NCBI GenBank assembly: GCA_026182355.1
Contig: JAPFBL010000084.1
Span: forward strand, 11,330,001-11,394,000
DNA length: 64,000 bases
Source of the DNA: Hermatobates lingyangjiaoensis
Taxonomy: Eukaryota; Arthropoda; Insecta; Hemiptera; Hermatobatidae
Direction: 5' to 3'
The first letter of the stretch is position 1. Every line of letters starts with the position of its first letter. Below the pieces are notes generated by a model, which had not been told where the DNA came from, did no database searches, and worked only from the letters and a program-made list of their open reading frames with translations. Made by a program: the position numbers and the translations under genes. Shown here piece after piece: positions 24,060 through 35,866 of the stretch.

Positions 24060-24310
24060 GGCCTGATAGAATAATGTGAATTATCTCGTAAGCACAAGAG
24101 TCCAACTCTTTCTCACAACTTGCGAATAGAGTTATTGCCTTCTTATCATCTAATGTAATTAGGCTGCTTTTTAATTAAACACCCCGTAGTAAAGCGTGCA
24201 TGGGAAAATAACGAAGACACACGCATCAAAACTCATTTATAATCACGACTAAGAAGGATAATTACGTGTGAAGTTGCCAAAACAAAAGTAAACCAATTTC
24301 TACCTACTCC
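24060..24310. other. Complex non-repetitive island, possible regulatory DNA
   Basis: Unlike the simple AT-rich flanks. Contains CATCTAATGTAATTAGGCTG and TTTTAATTAAAC, dense homeodomain-type TAAT/ATTA cores. No coding signal. Confidence 0.25.
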
Positions 24311-26820
24311 ATTGCGTGCTTTCTTTACGATCAAATTTATTCTTTTTCTATATGTAAAGGTTCAAAATTAATACAAATCATTTAAAATATATGCAATTAA
24401 AAAGTTAAGTTATATGTTTTAAATGTATATCTTTTTGAAGTTAATTCAGCTATTTTTTTTAAGGCCAATATAGTTCATTTAGTAATAGAGCAACAAAACA
24501 ACGAAAATACATTATTATAAAAGGTAAACACATCCAGTAATGGAAAGTATCAAAATGGAATTACGCTAAACAGTCAACGTAACGTTAATGTGCATCTTAA
24601 TAATAATATAAATTAAGAGGAGATATAAGTTGTAAATAAAAATTAGCATATTAAACAAATTACGACCTACAATTTAACGTATAAACTTTTGAAAAAATAA
24701 ATATAATATATAAATAAATGAAGACTTGAAAATCAAAAGGGTCTAAGTGCCAAATCCTTTTTTTAGGAAGTTGACATTCTTTGTACAAAACAATGAAAAT
24801 GGTTACTTATTTACATAGAACCTATTCATTGTATTACTGGTGATGCTTAGTAGTAGTACTATAGCATTGTAGTAGTTGTAATGTAGTGGTAGTTATGTAG
24901 TAGTATTAGTAGATCCTAGTCGGAACAACTAACTCAAGAGAAAAAAAAAGAATTGATACTTAGACTCTTTTGATTTACAACTTCAAATATAAACGTTATC
25001 AGAAATTGTAAACAAATCCGGTGATTATACCAGCTATCCTCAATTCCTGATAAATTGTTATGTAATTCGATAGCTTATCTCTACTCAGAATCGTTATTAT
25101 TATACAATATATTGAAATAGATGTAATTTAATTCAGTCAAGTTCTGGAGGAAAAAGTGGGAAAAAATAATGGCAATGAAACCCAACTGCAATTATTTTGT
25201 AGGATATATCGATAAAAACAAGAAAAGTTCACTGTATCACAGATTTTCATAAGTTTGTAACAAATAAAGTATATTACATATACGAGTATAAATTAATATT
25301 CAATGGATAAAAAAAAATATATAGATGCTTCTAAATATCCAAAGAAAAAAAAAAGGCATTCGTTAAAAGAGAGATTTTTGAATGTTCACCACTGTTTTAG
25401 TGAAAGTCTTTCACACACCTACACGCACTCACAAACATAAATATAGGCATATTCTTTGTTCCTTCTTTCTCTCTCACTCTGCCACTCTTTTTCCTTTCCC
25501 ACGCACATATGCATGCACACACACACACACACACAATACACGAATATGTGCGTGTATGTAAATATATAAACTCGAAATATTTAAACATGTAAATACTTCT
25601 AACTATATAGTTAATCCTTTTGAAGAAAATTCTGCCTCGTCATTAATATGGCTTATCAAATAATGGTAGAAAGGATAATAACAGAAATTGCTTTTGAACA
25701 CACCATTAGAAAACGTGATTCACTGAAGAACTAAACCCAAAATGAGGTACCTCCGTAATGACTACAACCCAATACTGGTAAAAGCAAATAGAACAAAAAA
25801 ATCAATATAATTACAAATGTATGCTAAACAAAAAAGAAAATAAATATGAAATAATAAATTGCGATAAAATAATAACTGAAATAAAATAAATAATAGTAAA
25901 TGAATAGTGCCACTTATAATTAAACCCTATAAAGGAACGAGGTTCTTCAGACAGTCTCTTTTAAAGACTGTAAAAGAACATTTCCATTTATAGCAGTAAT
26001 GTAAAAAAAAATTGCACACAGAAGCAGTAATTACAACAGTCTTAATTAGAGTGAAGGTAAAACTGGTAAGTCAACACATTGACTAGGGGAAGAAAAAATT
26101 AATAAATGCGTTCCAGTCGTTGTTATAAACAGATAATGAAAATAGAAGAAGTTTCAAAATTTATTTGATAAATCAGTGAAGTAAAATGAGACTTAATGTT
26201 TTCAAGGAAACGTGTAAAAAAGTAAATTGGTTACGTCAGTGATTCCTGTTCCTTTGGGTTTATTTAAAACAAACAATTTATATTTGAATGTATATGGTAA
26301 TAAATAATAAGAAAAATGTTCTAAAGATATAAGAAGAGAAGAAAGAGGACAAACGAAGGGAGTAGCTCTGACAACTGTATTCGAATCTGTGCACAAAAAA
26401 ATAGGTAGTTAACAAGATGGAGGCGTTAGTGTATCTATCTTTCCTGGATTGTTTCTTACAGTTTACTCAAGTAGTTATCTCAAGACTATCGATAATGTAA
26501 ACAAGTATACCTGTTCGAAAGAATATTCATTATTTTAATTTATGACATTTACTTGGTATGCTTATGTTTTCTCACTTCCTGTTTTCTGTTCTACTCGTTA
26601 TGGTGATTGTTGGCAGCACTGGAGCAGAATAAGTATCCAAAGAGCTCTACTTGCTTCTCCACAAAATCACTCGAAATATATAGTAATATGGTTATTATTT
26701 TATATTTTTGATTGTCTAAGTAACTCTAAATAAATAGTCATTCATATGAATAGGTTTAAAATGCCTTCAATAAGTACCATAAAAACGGACATAATAAGGC
26801 CAGAAAGTACACAGAATAAA
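24311..26820. other. AT-rich DNA with simple repeats
   Basis: GTA-rich stretch at 24848-24910 and (CA)n at about 25514-25536. No coding or element signal recognised. Confidence 0.5.
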
Positions 26821-26824
26821 ACAA

Positions 26825-27140
26825 TTCCTACGATCGATCATTCAAATAGCCGTTCATCATCAGGAGAAGATCAGAAAAGAAGATAAATCGAGGGATATAT
26901 ACTCTCGCTGGTTGTATAAAAATAAGTAATTTACAAAATGAATCATACCACCCGCAGTATTAGGATGCTTAGGAGAAGAGATGTGATAGAAGAAAGATCG
27001 GAGATTAGCAGGTTTGCGGTAGGAAATGACAGGTACCTCTCTGAAGACAGAAGAAATGCAGGAGGAAGAAGAAAGTATAGGGAAAAACTCCTTGATAACT
27101 GCGTCCAGCCTATGAGCACCAGGAAAATAAGTGGTGATGA
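26825..27140 (-). pseudogene. PLE remnant: inter-domain segment and terminal repeat
   Basis: Reverse strand 26940-27125 encodes V-I-K-E-F-F-P-I-L-S-S-S ... F-R-E-V-P-V-I-S-Y-R-K-P-A-N-L-R-S, the segment between RT and GIY-YIG in PLEs, uninterrupted by the insert seen at 15.3 kb. A degraded hammerhead-like motif (CTGATGA kept, GAAA lost) lies at about 26831-26868. Confidence 0.75.
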
Positions 27141-27479
27141 GGAAAGCAGAGTTATCATATATACAGAGTAGAGTACATTCACTATAACATCGAAAAGACG
27201 ATCCCAACTGGATACACACATGTGTATCGAAGAAGAGTAACACAGGCAGTAAAGAAATGCACTAACTCAAATGAAAAGAAAGAGAAGAAAAGGGAAAAGA
27301 TAAAATCAATTTAAAAATTAAGGCTGAAGTGAGAAATAATGAAAATATAGCAGACAAAAAGCAAATAAAAAATAAACTTTAGAGTGCTAAAGTGTAAAAA
27401 ATAAAAAAAATATTTGTTAGAAAAAATTGAAAAAATTATTTAAAAAACATACTGATACAAAACATAGTTAACATAATAA

Positions 27480-27960
27480 ATAAAAAACGAAATAGAGGAA
27501 GTCATCTGATTAAGTTAATACCGGGAGAGTTTCTAGCACCCCACAACCAAATGAAGCCCTTAACGTGGTCTAGGTGTCATCACTGGAAAGTTTTCACAGA
27601 ATTTGGACCCTTAAGCACTCATTGACGGGGAAGGTTATGGATATTTGCGTTAATAGAAACAGCCAGCTTCTTGCGTTGACCAACGGATGACCAGTCACCA
27701 TTCATACGGAGACAAATAAGACGTGGAAGTCTGACCCACGTAGAATGAGTCGCATTGTGTGGAGTCCAGAAGATAAACGGAATTGCTGGATGTGGAGGAA
27801 CTGGTAAAGGAGAGAGGGTAAAGTTGGTTGTTAAAGTCGAGGTAAAATGACGGTTATGGTTGATGGCGGGACAGGTGAGACATTTTCTTCTGCGACATTG
27901 CTTTGTACCAAAGGTGTCAGGTGGTGGAAATAACGTTCATAATTTCTATGGAAAAGGATA
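27480..27960 (-). pseudogene. PLE GIY-YIG fragment
   Basis: Reverse strand near 27700-27780 reads Y-L-L-D-S-T-Q-C-D-S-F-Y-V-G-Q-T-S, a clear GIY-YIG N-terminal motif, then R-M-N-G-D/H-W-S-S-V-G-Q-R-K-K-L. It lies upstream (on the minus strand) of the RT-linker fragment at 26.9 kb, the reverse of the normal order, so the locus is rearranged or holds parts of two copies. Confidence 0.75.
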
Positions 27961-28116
27961 TTACCAAGAGTGGGGGCCCATGTAGATATAAATTAATAAT
28001 CGTTTACGCAGACAACAAATTAAAATATAGCAAGGCACTGAAAGAACGAACTGAACTCACATTTATATTTCGCACTAGTCGTCATTTAGAGAAGAAGTAG
28101 CCCGCTAGGACACTAC

Positions 28117-28545
28117 GTGATATACGAGTATATACATAATAATAGTACATTTTATTTCATTACCATTATTATTACATATTATACGATTTTCAGTTCTATT
28201 ATCATGGCACATGTTTTTATAACATTGCGCGTTTATTTAGGACCAGAGCACAAAATACATGCTAGGATTGAACTTCTTTATTACCAGGGAAAAACTACAG
28301 TTATCTTACACGTTGTTATAATATCTGATTTAATGATGGGTTGTTTCCTGATTTCTGACTCCAAGATAGGTTTTCGTTGCACGTGGGAAAAGAGCTGTCA
28401 ACACAGTTTTTTGTTCAGCAATACAATTAGATCTGATAACCAAATGTCTACTTTCATAGTCATGATCATGGAGGAATCTTCGTGGGTTTTTATAACTTAT
28501 TGTCGGAATCAACGATTTGCAATATACTCTTTTGCTAAATTATGA
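28117..28545 (+). other. 142-codon ORF, unrecognised, probably chance
   Basis: The second-longest open frame in the window. It starts in an AT-rich, hydrophobic-coding stretch and has no recognisable motif or codon pattern. No neighbouring gene structure supports it. Confidence 0.15.
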
Positions 28546-28949
28546 CTTTTTTAAACTGAATTACTTATGCAATTTTTTATTGAATCTTATTTACCCCGAT
28601 CTTTAAATGTAAAATATGTTTCCATTACTAAAATAAGTTTTATATTAAGTGTTAGGTCTCAATGAGACATTATATGTTAATAATTTACTCGTACACCTCA
28701 AACACATTTCTTTCACTGAAAGCGGGGAGGTTCCACTTAGTACCAGTTTTGGTACTCAGTATGATAATGCACCTTTCCCATGAGTCAAAATTACCCGAAA
28801 ACGAAAAGTTCTTTCCCGGACGAAAGAATTAAACGTCTGTCAAATAGTGCAAATTGTGCAGCCTAACGGTATAAGTATTCTCCATAGACATCCACCAAGG
28901 TCCATCCATTCAAGATGGCAACATGAAAAATTTGGTGTTGCCTAAACTC

Positions 28950-30260
28950 AACTTTACTATAAGTAAATATACTTTTAAAATATACTTTTAATTTTTAAGT
29001 ATATACTTTTAAAATATACTTTTTAATAAGTAAAATACGATTATCCAGAAAACACAAGTCTTGTGATTATATATCAAGTGCTACTTTGGTATGCGATTTG
29101 AGCGTGATAAAAGACTTTAATTTTTATCAAGTGATGTGATCTCACTTGCTAACCGTTATCTGCTTTAGCATAATCCGATTTTAATCTTAATCTTAATCCA
29201 GTGTGGACTTAATATCTCCTCATAACCGTCATAAACTGTGATCAAGAACACCCATTCAAATATGATCATTTTCAAGAAAACTAATTTCTTAGAAGATATT
29301 TGTAAAAATTTTCCCTCACATTCACTTTAATTGATTCAAATATTCTCTACAATTAATTATTAAATTAATTTTTGAAAGAAGTTCAAGATTTATATTTATT
29401 GTATTTCTTTAGCTAAGAACATTTCTAAGATTTTAAATTTGTTTTACTTGATTCTGATAATCAATGTTCAAAGTTAATGTAAGCAAATCTAACAAGTAGG
29501 GCAGATAAAGATTTCAAGAAGTGGAGTTCCGCATGTTTCCAACTATGAAGACTCATCCAATAATCTGAAACTTTTGACATTTTTTCATAGCTTACTAATT
29601 TCAAACAGATACAATGTAAAAAATTCCAATGCTCTAATTTCAAGACATTAGATGATTTTTTGTTTTTGCAAAATCTACTATGGAGTTTTTTCTCTGAAAC
29701 GATTTCGCCTAAAAAGTACACAGTTCAACCTCCTGTAAATGCTATTTTTCTGTTTAACTTTATCCTGGACCGTCAAACCGTGTGACCAATATCAGGTTCA
29801 GAAACTTTCAAATTTGCTCATAGTAAACACTTTTACTTTTCTTATATCACAAAATCCTGCAGCTTTTTTCAGTTACTGTCAGTATATTATCCATAATGAA
29901 TGCAACTTTTTAGTATTTTAAGAGAAAAAAAATGTTGTCAACAAACACATCTTTCAAATAAGTAATATTGCTCAAAAACTATACAGCACAACTACACTAT
30001 AAGAGCTATTTTTGCGTACAATATCAAAATAATTATCAAAGAGTGTGACCCGTAGTAAGTTTACAATTTTTTTGATGCACACCACACACCCACCCTTCCT
30101 ACCCTCCCACCCACACATACACAGACATCATCCAAAGAATTTCAAAAATTTACTCAAGAGAGTTCAAAACGTTTACACATTTTAATTCAATTAAAACTTC
30201 CTCAAAATCTGGAATCGACTTTTTTCCATCATAAATATACTTTACTTATAGTAATGTAAA
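28950..30260. repeat. REP-B interspersed repeat, copy 1
   Basis: Starts near CAACTTTACTATAAGTAAAT and ends near ACTTTACTTATAGTAATGTA, so the two ends are inverted versions of one near-palindromic terminal sequence. The 3' portion includes the CACACACCCACCC stretch. ORFs inside (29461-29921) are not conserved with the other copies. Confidence 0.75.
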
Positions 30261-31384
30261 AGAGCAGATTTTCTTGCTCACTTAGTGCTGATTTTGTTTA
30301 TTTCATGAAAAGTACTCATCAAATTCAAATATTGTTTTTTGAAACAGTAATCAGCTTAAAGGTTGCCAAGATAGTGTCATAAATGTAAATTGGCATTAAA
30401 AAGATAGAAGGACTTCTATTACTAATAACACGGTTTCCCTTAATCTTTAACCTTAGAGTCCACACAATTTAGCAATGTGATAACCAGTATTTAGCGATTA
30501 TTAGACAGTGCTCACGTATCAACGAAAATTTTATTTAATTTGATAGTAGTATTGGGTGAACTAATCGACTCTGGAGGAAAAGTTCTGCCTATACTTGGAA
30601 TGAATAGAAGTCTTCTTGTTATTTAGTAATGTGAGCTAAAAATCATTTTGCCTGAAACTTTAATAGTGCTTAACAGTGAATAATAATATTTTATACTAGC
30701 TGAATGTCTAAGAAAAAATTTCTAATATAATTTATTGATCGTCTCTCAAACGACATATGAATTCTGAGAATATTAAGCAAGTGTCACTTCCAATTTCTTC
30801 TGATCTCTTTGGGATTACTTGGAGATATTAAGATTTTAAGAATATCACTTCCCATAAGAGTTTTTAGCATGCTTTCATGTAGGCGCACGATATTGTTTCA
30901 AAATTTTACATTTCTAAAATCACCCTATAGTTTTATTTTAGAAGATATAAATATGAGTCTTTTGTTGACTGGGACTATTTTAGTTATGTCATATTAAAGT
31001 GTTATTCAACATTGAGGGTCCTAAATGTTACCCTTGCAGGAATATTTTACGATTATCTCATATCGTACAGACTCAGACATATCTACGACTTCTAGTGGGA
31101 CGGTTTGCACGAAATTGTTCGTCTCTTACCTAATGAACATAGGGTCACGAAAAAGGGATGAACCTCAAATATTCAAAGCGCTACCGCAAAACTACACCTC
31201 ACCTCCAATAGTAGAAAGCATAAATTAATCCTTTTCTTTTTAAATATAGCCTAAAATATTAAAACAAGTATTTCAATTAGGCTACGGATGAAAAATGAAT
31301 TTTCTCGGCTAAAAATCACTTCGCAATATCCGCATTAGTATTAGTATTGTTATATCACAGAAAAAATATAACTATAATGTGTTA

Positions 31385-31620
31385 TATTTGTTTTATTGGT
31401 TTGATAGGCTATAAAGCAGTGAAGCAGAGGAGAGACGAGAATCAATGGAGGGGGACTGGAGCTTTGACATTACTAGAGACATCAGGACCTGTCTGTACTT
31501 AGCCCGAGTCCTTACCTAACGAATCAAGACTCCCTTCGTACGCCTGCATTCCATTAAAGAATCATCATAATCAAAGTCGTTAATTCGAGCCCTCTACGTG
31601 GTTAAATATATCAGATTAAC
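31385..31620. other. G+C-richer island, possible conserved non-coding element
   Basis: Mixed-composition sequence (AGCCCGAGTCCTTACCTAAC, CATTCCATTAAAGAATCATC). No repeat match and no convincing ORF. Confidence 0.25.
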
Positions 31621-32749
31621 TCCAACCCCTACGTTATAAAAAAAAAAACTTGAAGAAAAATTCCTTGTTAACCAACTAAGTTTGCTGTAAAATAACATGT
31701 CGTATTACCCATAAACAATTTACTGTCATGAATACATCATACTTATATTAATTATAATTAAACTGTTGAAAGAATTTGAACTATAAATTTAAATTTTAGA
31801 TAGAACAAATACACAATAGTTGATTAGTCATCACCCATTTGGACTCTTTCCTTGATTTTTCAGTATAAGTTGTTAACTCCAACTTCTTAATGCCTTCCTG
31901 TTATGTGTCTTTTGTTTTATATTTACTGAAATAAAACTAATCAGCATGGACGGGTAATGTATATCTAAACTGCAATCGCCTACTTGTTCCCTTTTTTCAC
32001 ATTTACAAGGGTAAGTTTTCAGGTAAACCAACAAAATTGACCAAATATTTTGATTATCAAAGATGAAGTAACTTTACAATAAAAGAATCTAGAAATCAAA
32101 TATTGAAAAGAGAAACAAAAATTTAATTTTTTTTTTAAAAAACTTTTGTTCAACTAAAAAGTATTTGAGTTTAATGCAAAATCAAAAACAAAGAACTTAA
32201 ATTTATTGATCTTTTATCTCAGAATTGAGTTTCAGTGTCATAATTATGAACAATTATAGAGGCCGACTAAACATCACTAAAAAAAAAAAAAAAAAAGAGA
32301 TTAAAAGGAAATTACATACAAATTCAGTTCTTCATAACCAAGAGACTCATTGATTTCTTCGGTACTAGTTAATTCAAAAATAAATCAATATTTTCCAGTT
32401 ATATAGAAATTATTTTGCACTTTTAACATTGATTTAAATTGTTTAATCAATATTGTAAAATATGTTATAAATATACACAGTATTTGTGATTTAAATTGCA
32501 CCTCACACAGACATTCCAATCCTTAAAGGACTATTCAGTTTTATTGTTCAAGTTTGAAACAATATACACTATTATAGATCTAACATAAATCTTTTTTTGA
32601 TGTATGCACCTTGACTAAAGGGACATCGGTGAGTGCTAGTGAACTGTTGCTTCTTGAGGAGGTGTAAGAGCACGAAGCACACGGTTTTACAGCGACTGGT
32701 TTATGTCAAAACCAGACCAGCAGCTCACACCGGCTTTGCTCGGATAAAA

Positions 32750-33068
32750 AAAGAATTAGGCTAGATTAAGTTGCAGTGACAGTCTCACAAGAGAACACAC
32801 ATGGGCTGAACGAACAATGGTCCTTTATGATACCACACAAAGGATATTCTACCTAAATTGGGAGTCCTAAACTTTGCCTCACTCAACGATATTTAGAGTA
32901 GGGATTTTTAACGAGTACCTGACATTATACAGGTTCGGGACCATCGGTTTAACGTTTTCTCCGAGGGACGACATTCACAGAGTTATTCACCTCCTGAGAG
33001 GGCCAAAGTGGGTATTGAAACCCGAATAGACCAGTCCAGAGGTGAGCACGTTGCCAATAACCAAGCCC
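32750..33068 (-). mobile_element. SINE copy with tRNA-like head
   Basis: Reverse strand starts near 33068 with GGCTTGGTTATTGGCAACGT, then GCTCACCTCTGGACT and a B-box-like GGGTTTCAATACCC (33010-33023). This is the arrangement of a tRNA-derived pol III promoter. The body to about 32785 matches the other SINE copies, and the degenerate tail near 32750-32775 resembles a decayed AACCT array. It lacks obvious target duplications. A C-run/A-run (33066-33091) abuts the head. Confidence 0.7.
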
Positions 33069-33091
33069 CCCCCCCCCCCAAAAAAAAAAAA
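33066..33091. repeat. Poly-C / poly-A tract at SINE end
   Basis: Thirteen or so C followed by A run at the tRNA-like end of the SINE; length may be unreliable in an assembly. Confidence 0.85.
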
Positions 33092-33589
33092 ATAATTACA
33101 ATAATAACAGCTTTTACAACCAATGTTGTGTGACGAAATTTTAATACATTATTGCTTCTAAAGTAAATCTTATATCATTTATTTATTATTTTATGTAATG
33201 ACATATAAAAGATAACAAACAAATTAAACATCACAAAATGTGTTTTTTTGGTGTTCTCTGAAGTAATCTGTTTTGAACATATTTTGACATGATTATTTCC
33301 TAATTAGCTTCTTATATTCATGAGGTTATCTACAATTTTACACTTGTGGATTGAATATCTAAAAATGCTTTCATATTACTTGTCAAGATCATGACTGGAG
33401 CCACTGTACAAAATGTATGTCTGTGTCTCCAGTTCCTTCTGCTGACAAGAATTAGTTCATTCCTCTGAGTAGGTTATAGAAACTACTTAATGGGATATGG
33501 CTTACCTTGGGATGGACATACGCTTGTTCATTAAAAATAAAGATGTCCAGTTTGGCCTATTTAATGAATAGCTAAGTAATAAGAGAAGG

Positions 33590-33960
33590 AATGCATACTT
33601 ATGAAGGTGGAGGCGGTTAAAGCTACGAGAGTCACTCTTGACTCTAGCCAGGGTGGAATGAGTGAATACCTTCTATGTAGGTCGACTGGGTGTTAAGAGC
33701 AACAAGAGGCGTTGATCACCGTCCTCCAATTAAGCAAATACAAATTAACCTGATGAAGGCCTAACGAGCGACCACCCCATGTCAACATGCTAATAGAATT
33801 ATTTGTTACATTTCAGGATGAAACATCTTCCATTAGAGCCCGGCCCATTAGCCCTGTGCTGATGATCTTGTCCATTAAGAAGAAACCACTTCTCTCCCTC
33901 CCTAGCAGGCTCATCCAAGCTGACCACGCCTGTAACATTTAAAAGCACTGTCCCTTGCAT
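33590..33960. other. G+C-richer island with an exon-like segment
   Basis: At 33811-33816 TTTCAG follows a T-rich stretch, as in a 3' splice site, and the frame from 33817 stays open for 41 codons to a TAA at 33940-33942. I do not recognise the peptide. ATTA cores (CCATTAGAGCCCGGCCCATT) make a regulatory element just as likely. Confidence 0.25.
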
Positions 33961-34772
33961 TATCCCATGTAGTGTAAGTACTCTGAGTCAGAGCGCTTTA
34001 CGAAGGAAATTATTGATTACAAGAATCCTAACCAACCACAAATCATCCAATATGAATAACAAGGCACTACTAATTATAAATCAATATATAGAAGAAAAAA
34101 ATACATTAAGTATAACAGATTATTTTTAGAGCTACCTGAAGCACAGTGATTATGATAGATTTCATTATTTTCTCATATGTTACCTCAATATCTACCAGAA
34201 AGCCTCTTTTAGTCCATATGAGCCACAATATGTAGGTAACAGTCTCTAAGAAAAAACAATAGAAAATGTCTTAAATTTCATTAACAGGAAGCCTTAGTCA
34301 ATTTACTTTTTACATTGGTCTAACCGAAAAAAAAAACACTTCGACAATTTCCAGAAAGTTATTACGGTACGTTACACAATTCATAAAGAATAATATTTAA
34401 AAATGAATTGTGTAAACAATTTTATGTGATATATGAGTATATAGTTGTCAAACAATTTATAATTAAAATTCGAGAATTTTTAAAATCAAAAAATGTACGC
34501 AAATATGTAAAAAGGTAAAAACGAGTAAAAATAAACAAATATAACTCAGAAATCAAGGAAATCAATACTAAGAGTAGTAACATATATTGAAAAAAAATTA
34601 GTACTAATGGTTCACTGATGATTGTCTTAATATACAATCTTCAGCTCAGTCTAAAATAAGATCTATAATAACTCTCGAAAAAAGGTAATTACTATAAAAA
34701 AATCATAATCTCACTTTAAAATGTGACATTAAATAAAACTAATATGATTTTTACGTTCCATATGTTTGCCGC

Positions 34773-34774
<2 letters not shown>

Positions 34775-34808
<34 letters not shown>
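34775..34808. repeat. (TA)n microsatellite
   Basis: TA run next to the F3-related pair; the same association seen for most terminal repeats. Confidence 0.9.
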
Positions 34809-34811
<3 letters not shown>

Positions 34812-35000
34812 TTAAGGTTATAGAACAAAACACTTACTGTGACCAATATTGCGATCAGACAGTTCGTCATCAGGGTGAGGATCAGAAGAGAGAAGAAGTA
34901 GATAGATGAGTTCGTGAGAAAGTAGTTAGCTCACTGGACTAACTGCCTTCTTAAGGCCACATCTGTCTACTTCTTCTCTTCTTCTGATCTTCCCTGCTTT
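34775..35000. mobile_element. F3-related inverted terminal repeat pair, diverged
   Basis: A TA tract (34775-34808), then a hammerhead-like motif on the reverse strand at 34841-34877 (CTGATGA kept; GAAA changed to GCAA), then a partner arm at 34955-34995 (CATCTGTCTACTTCTTCTC) that has lost the ribozyme. Confidence 0.65.
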
Positions 35001-35072
35001 TAAGGTATATATATATAAAGATTTCACATAAACACGTGAAACAGCAATCAATGATCAAACCACAATATGAAA

Positions 35073-35134
35073 TGGGAAAACAAGACTAGATCTTTCAACC
35101 GTAACAAGCTATCTTTGTCAGAGTCAAAAACCCA
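35073..35134 (-). ncRNA. Hammerhead ribozyme motif, F1, core mutated
   Basis: Reverse strand reads CTGACAA where CUGANGA is required, so G8 is changed to A; one A is also missing at the cleavage site (GACTAGATC instead of GACTAAGATC). Expected to be inactive. Confidence 0.7.
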
Positions 35135-35157
35135 ACTGAGCAAAAACCCAACTCAGT

Positions 35158-35220
35158 TGGGTTTTTGACTCTGACGAAGACCGCTTGTTACGGTTGAAAG
35201 ATCTTAGTCTTGTTTTCCCA
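35158..35220 (+). ncRNA. Type I hammerhead ribozyme, F1
   Basis: Same sequence as the consensus F1 copy: TGGG 35158-35161, GACT 35167-35170, CTGACGA 35171-35177, GAAA 35196-35199, AGTC 35206-35209, CCCA 35217-35220. All elements intact. Confidence 0.85.
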
Positions 35221-35464
35221 TTTCATATTGTGGTTTGATCATTGATGTATGTATATATATATGAAGTTTAAACCACAATGGAAAAAGAGAAACAATAGAA
35301 ATAAATTATCTATAGCCTTTCAATTTATAACATCAGAGATCAAACAAAGTAAAAACTCAGTTTTATCCATTGTGGTTTAAACTTCCTTGATTTCATCACG
35401 TGTTTATTTATTGTAATTTTTCTATGTCAATGTTTAAACAACAATAACAAATGAGAAAAAAAAA

Positions 35465-35507
35465 GACTAAGATCTTTCAACCGTAACAAGCGGTCTTCGT
35501 CAGAGTC
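35465..35507 (-). ncRNA. Type I hammerhead ribozyme, F1
   Basis: Core, helix I GACT/AGTC, helix II and AGATCT helix III intact on the reverse strand; the outer helix I is degraded (TGAG in place of TGGG). The flanking F1 repeat runs from about 35420 to 35625. Confidence 0.8.
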
Positions 35508-35629
35508 AAATCTCGACTGTTTTTTTGTGAAATCTTGTTATCGATGAAAACCATGTGCAATACCTGCTTTGCATTGCGCTTTGAACATTGATTGTTATAT
35601 CACGTGTTTATTGTGAAATCTTGTTATAT

Positions 35630-35770
35630 ATATATAGTTCAATATAAACAAAGAAACATAGAGAAATCAGAAGAACACACTTACAGTCTCTAATTTTCGG
35701 TTTGAACCGTCTTCAGGAGAGATAAGAGAGGGAAACCAAGCGCACTGGATCAGAGACGGTTGGTTTCTGC
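35630..35770 (-). mobile_element. F2 PLE terminal repeat
   Basis: Matches the arm of the large F2 palindrome at 54008-55012, including the GAGAGGGAAACCAAGCGCAC segment. Lies immediately 5' of the F1 RT ORF on the opposite strand, so two different PLE lineages are juxtaposed here. Confidence 0.82.
35687..35720 (-). ncRNA. Type I hammerhead ribozyme, F2
   Basis: Reverse strand: TCTC, CTGAAGA, helix II GGTT/AACC with a CA loop, GAAA, palindromic helix III AATT, A at the cleavage position, GAGA. Helix I TCTC/GAGA pairs fully. Consensus F2 form. Confidence 0.85.
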
Positions 35771-35866
35771 TCTAGTGTCCTTAATTTCCCTATCTTTTTC
35801 TCTGTTACTTATCTAAGTTTTTATTGTTTATATTATAAATAATTATTATATATATTTATATTATAA

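Larger units (their letters stand above)
35049..35250. repeat. Inverted repeat of two F1 terminal repeats
   Basis: Left arm about 35049-35140 and right arm about 35152-35250, differing at a few positions (the left arm has a one-base deletion and a GCTATCTTTG variant). Sits 5' of the RT ORF and just after a short TA tract. Confidence 0.85.

Noticed and set aside
28117..28545. Possible novel 142-aa protein gene
   Set aside because: AT-rich, hydrophobic by composition, no motif and no supporting context; kept only as a low-confidence ORF.
33005..33068. tRNA gene
   Set aside because: A- and B-box-like segments exist but the cloverleaf is not convincing, and it is joined to a repeated SINE body.
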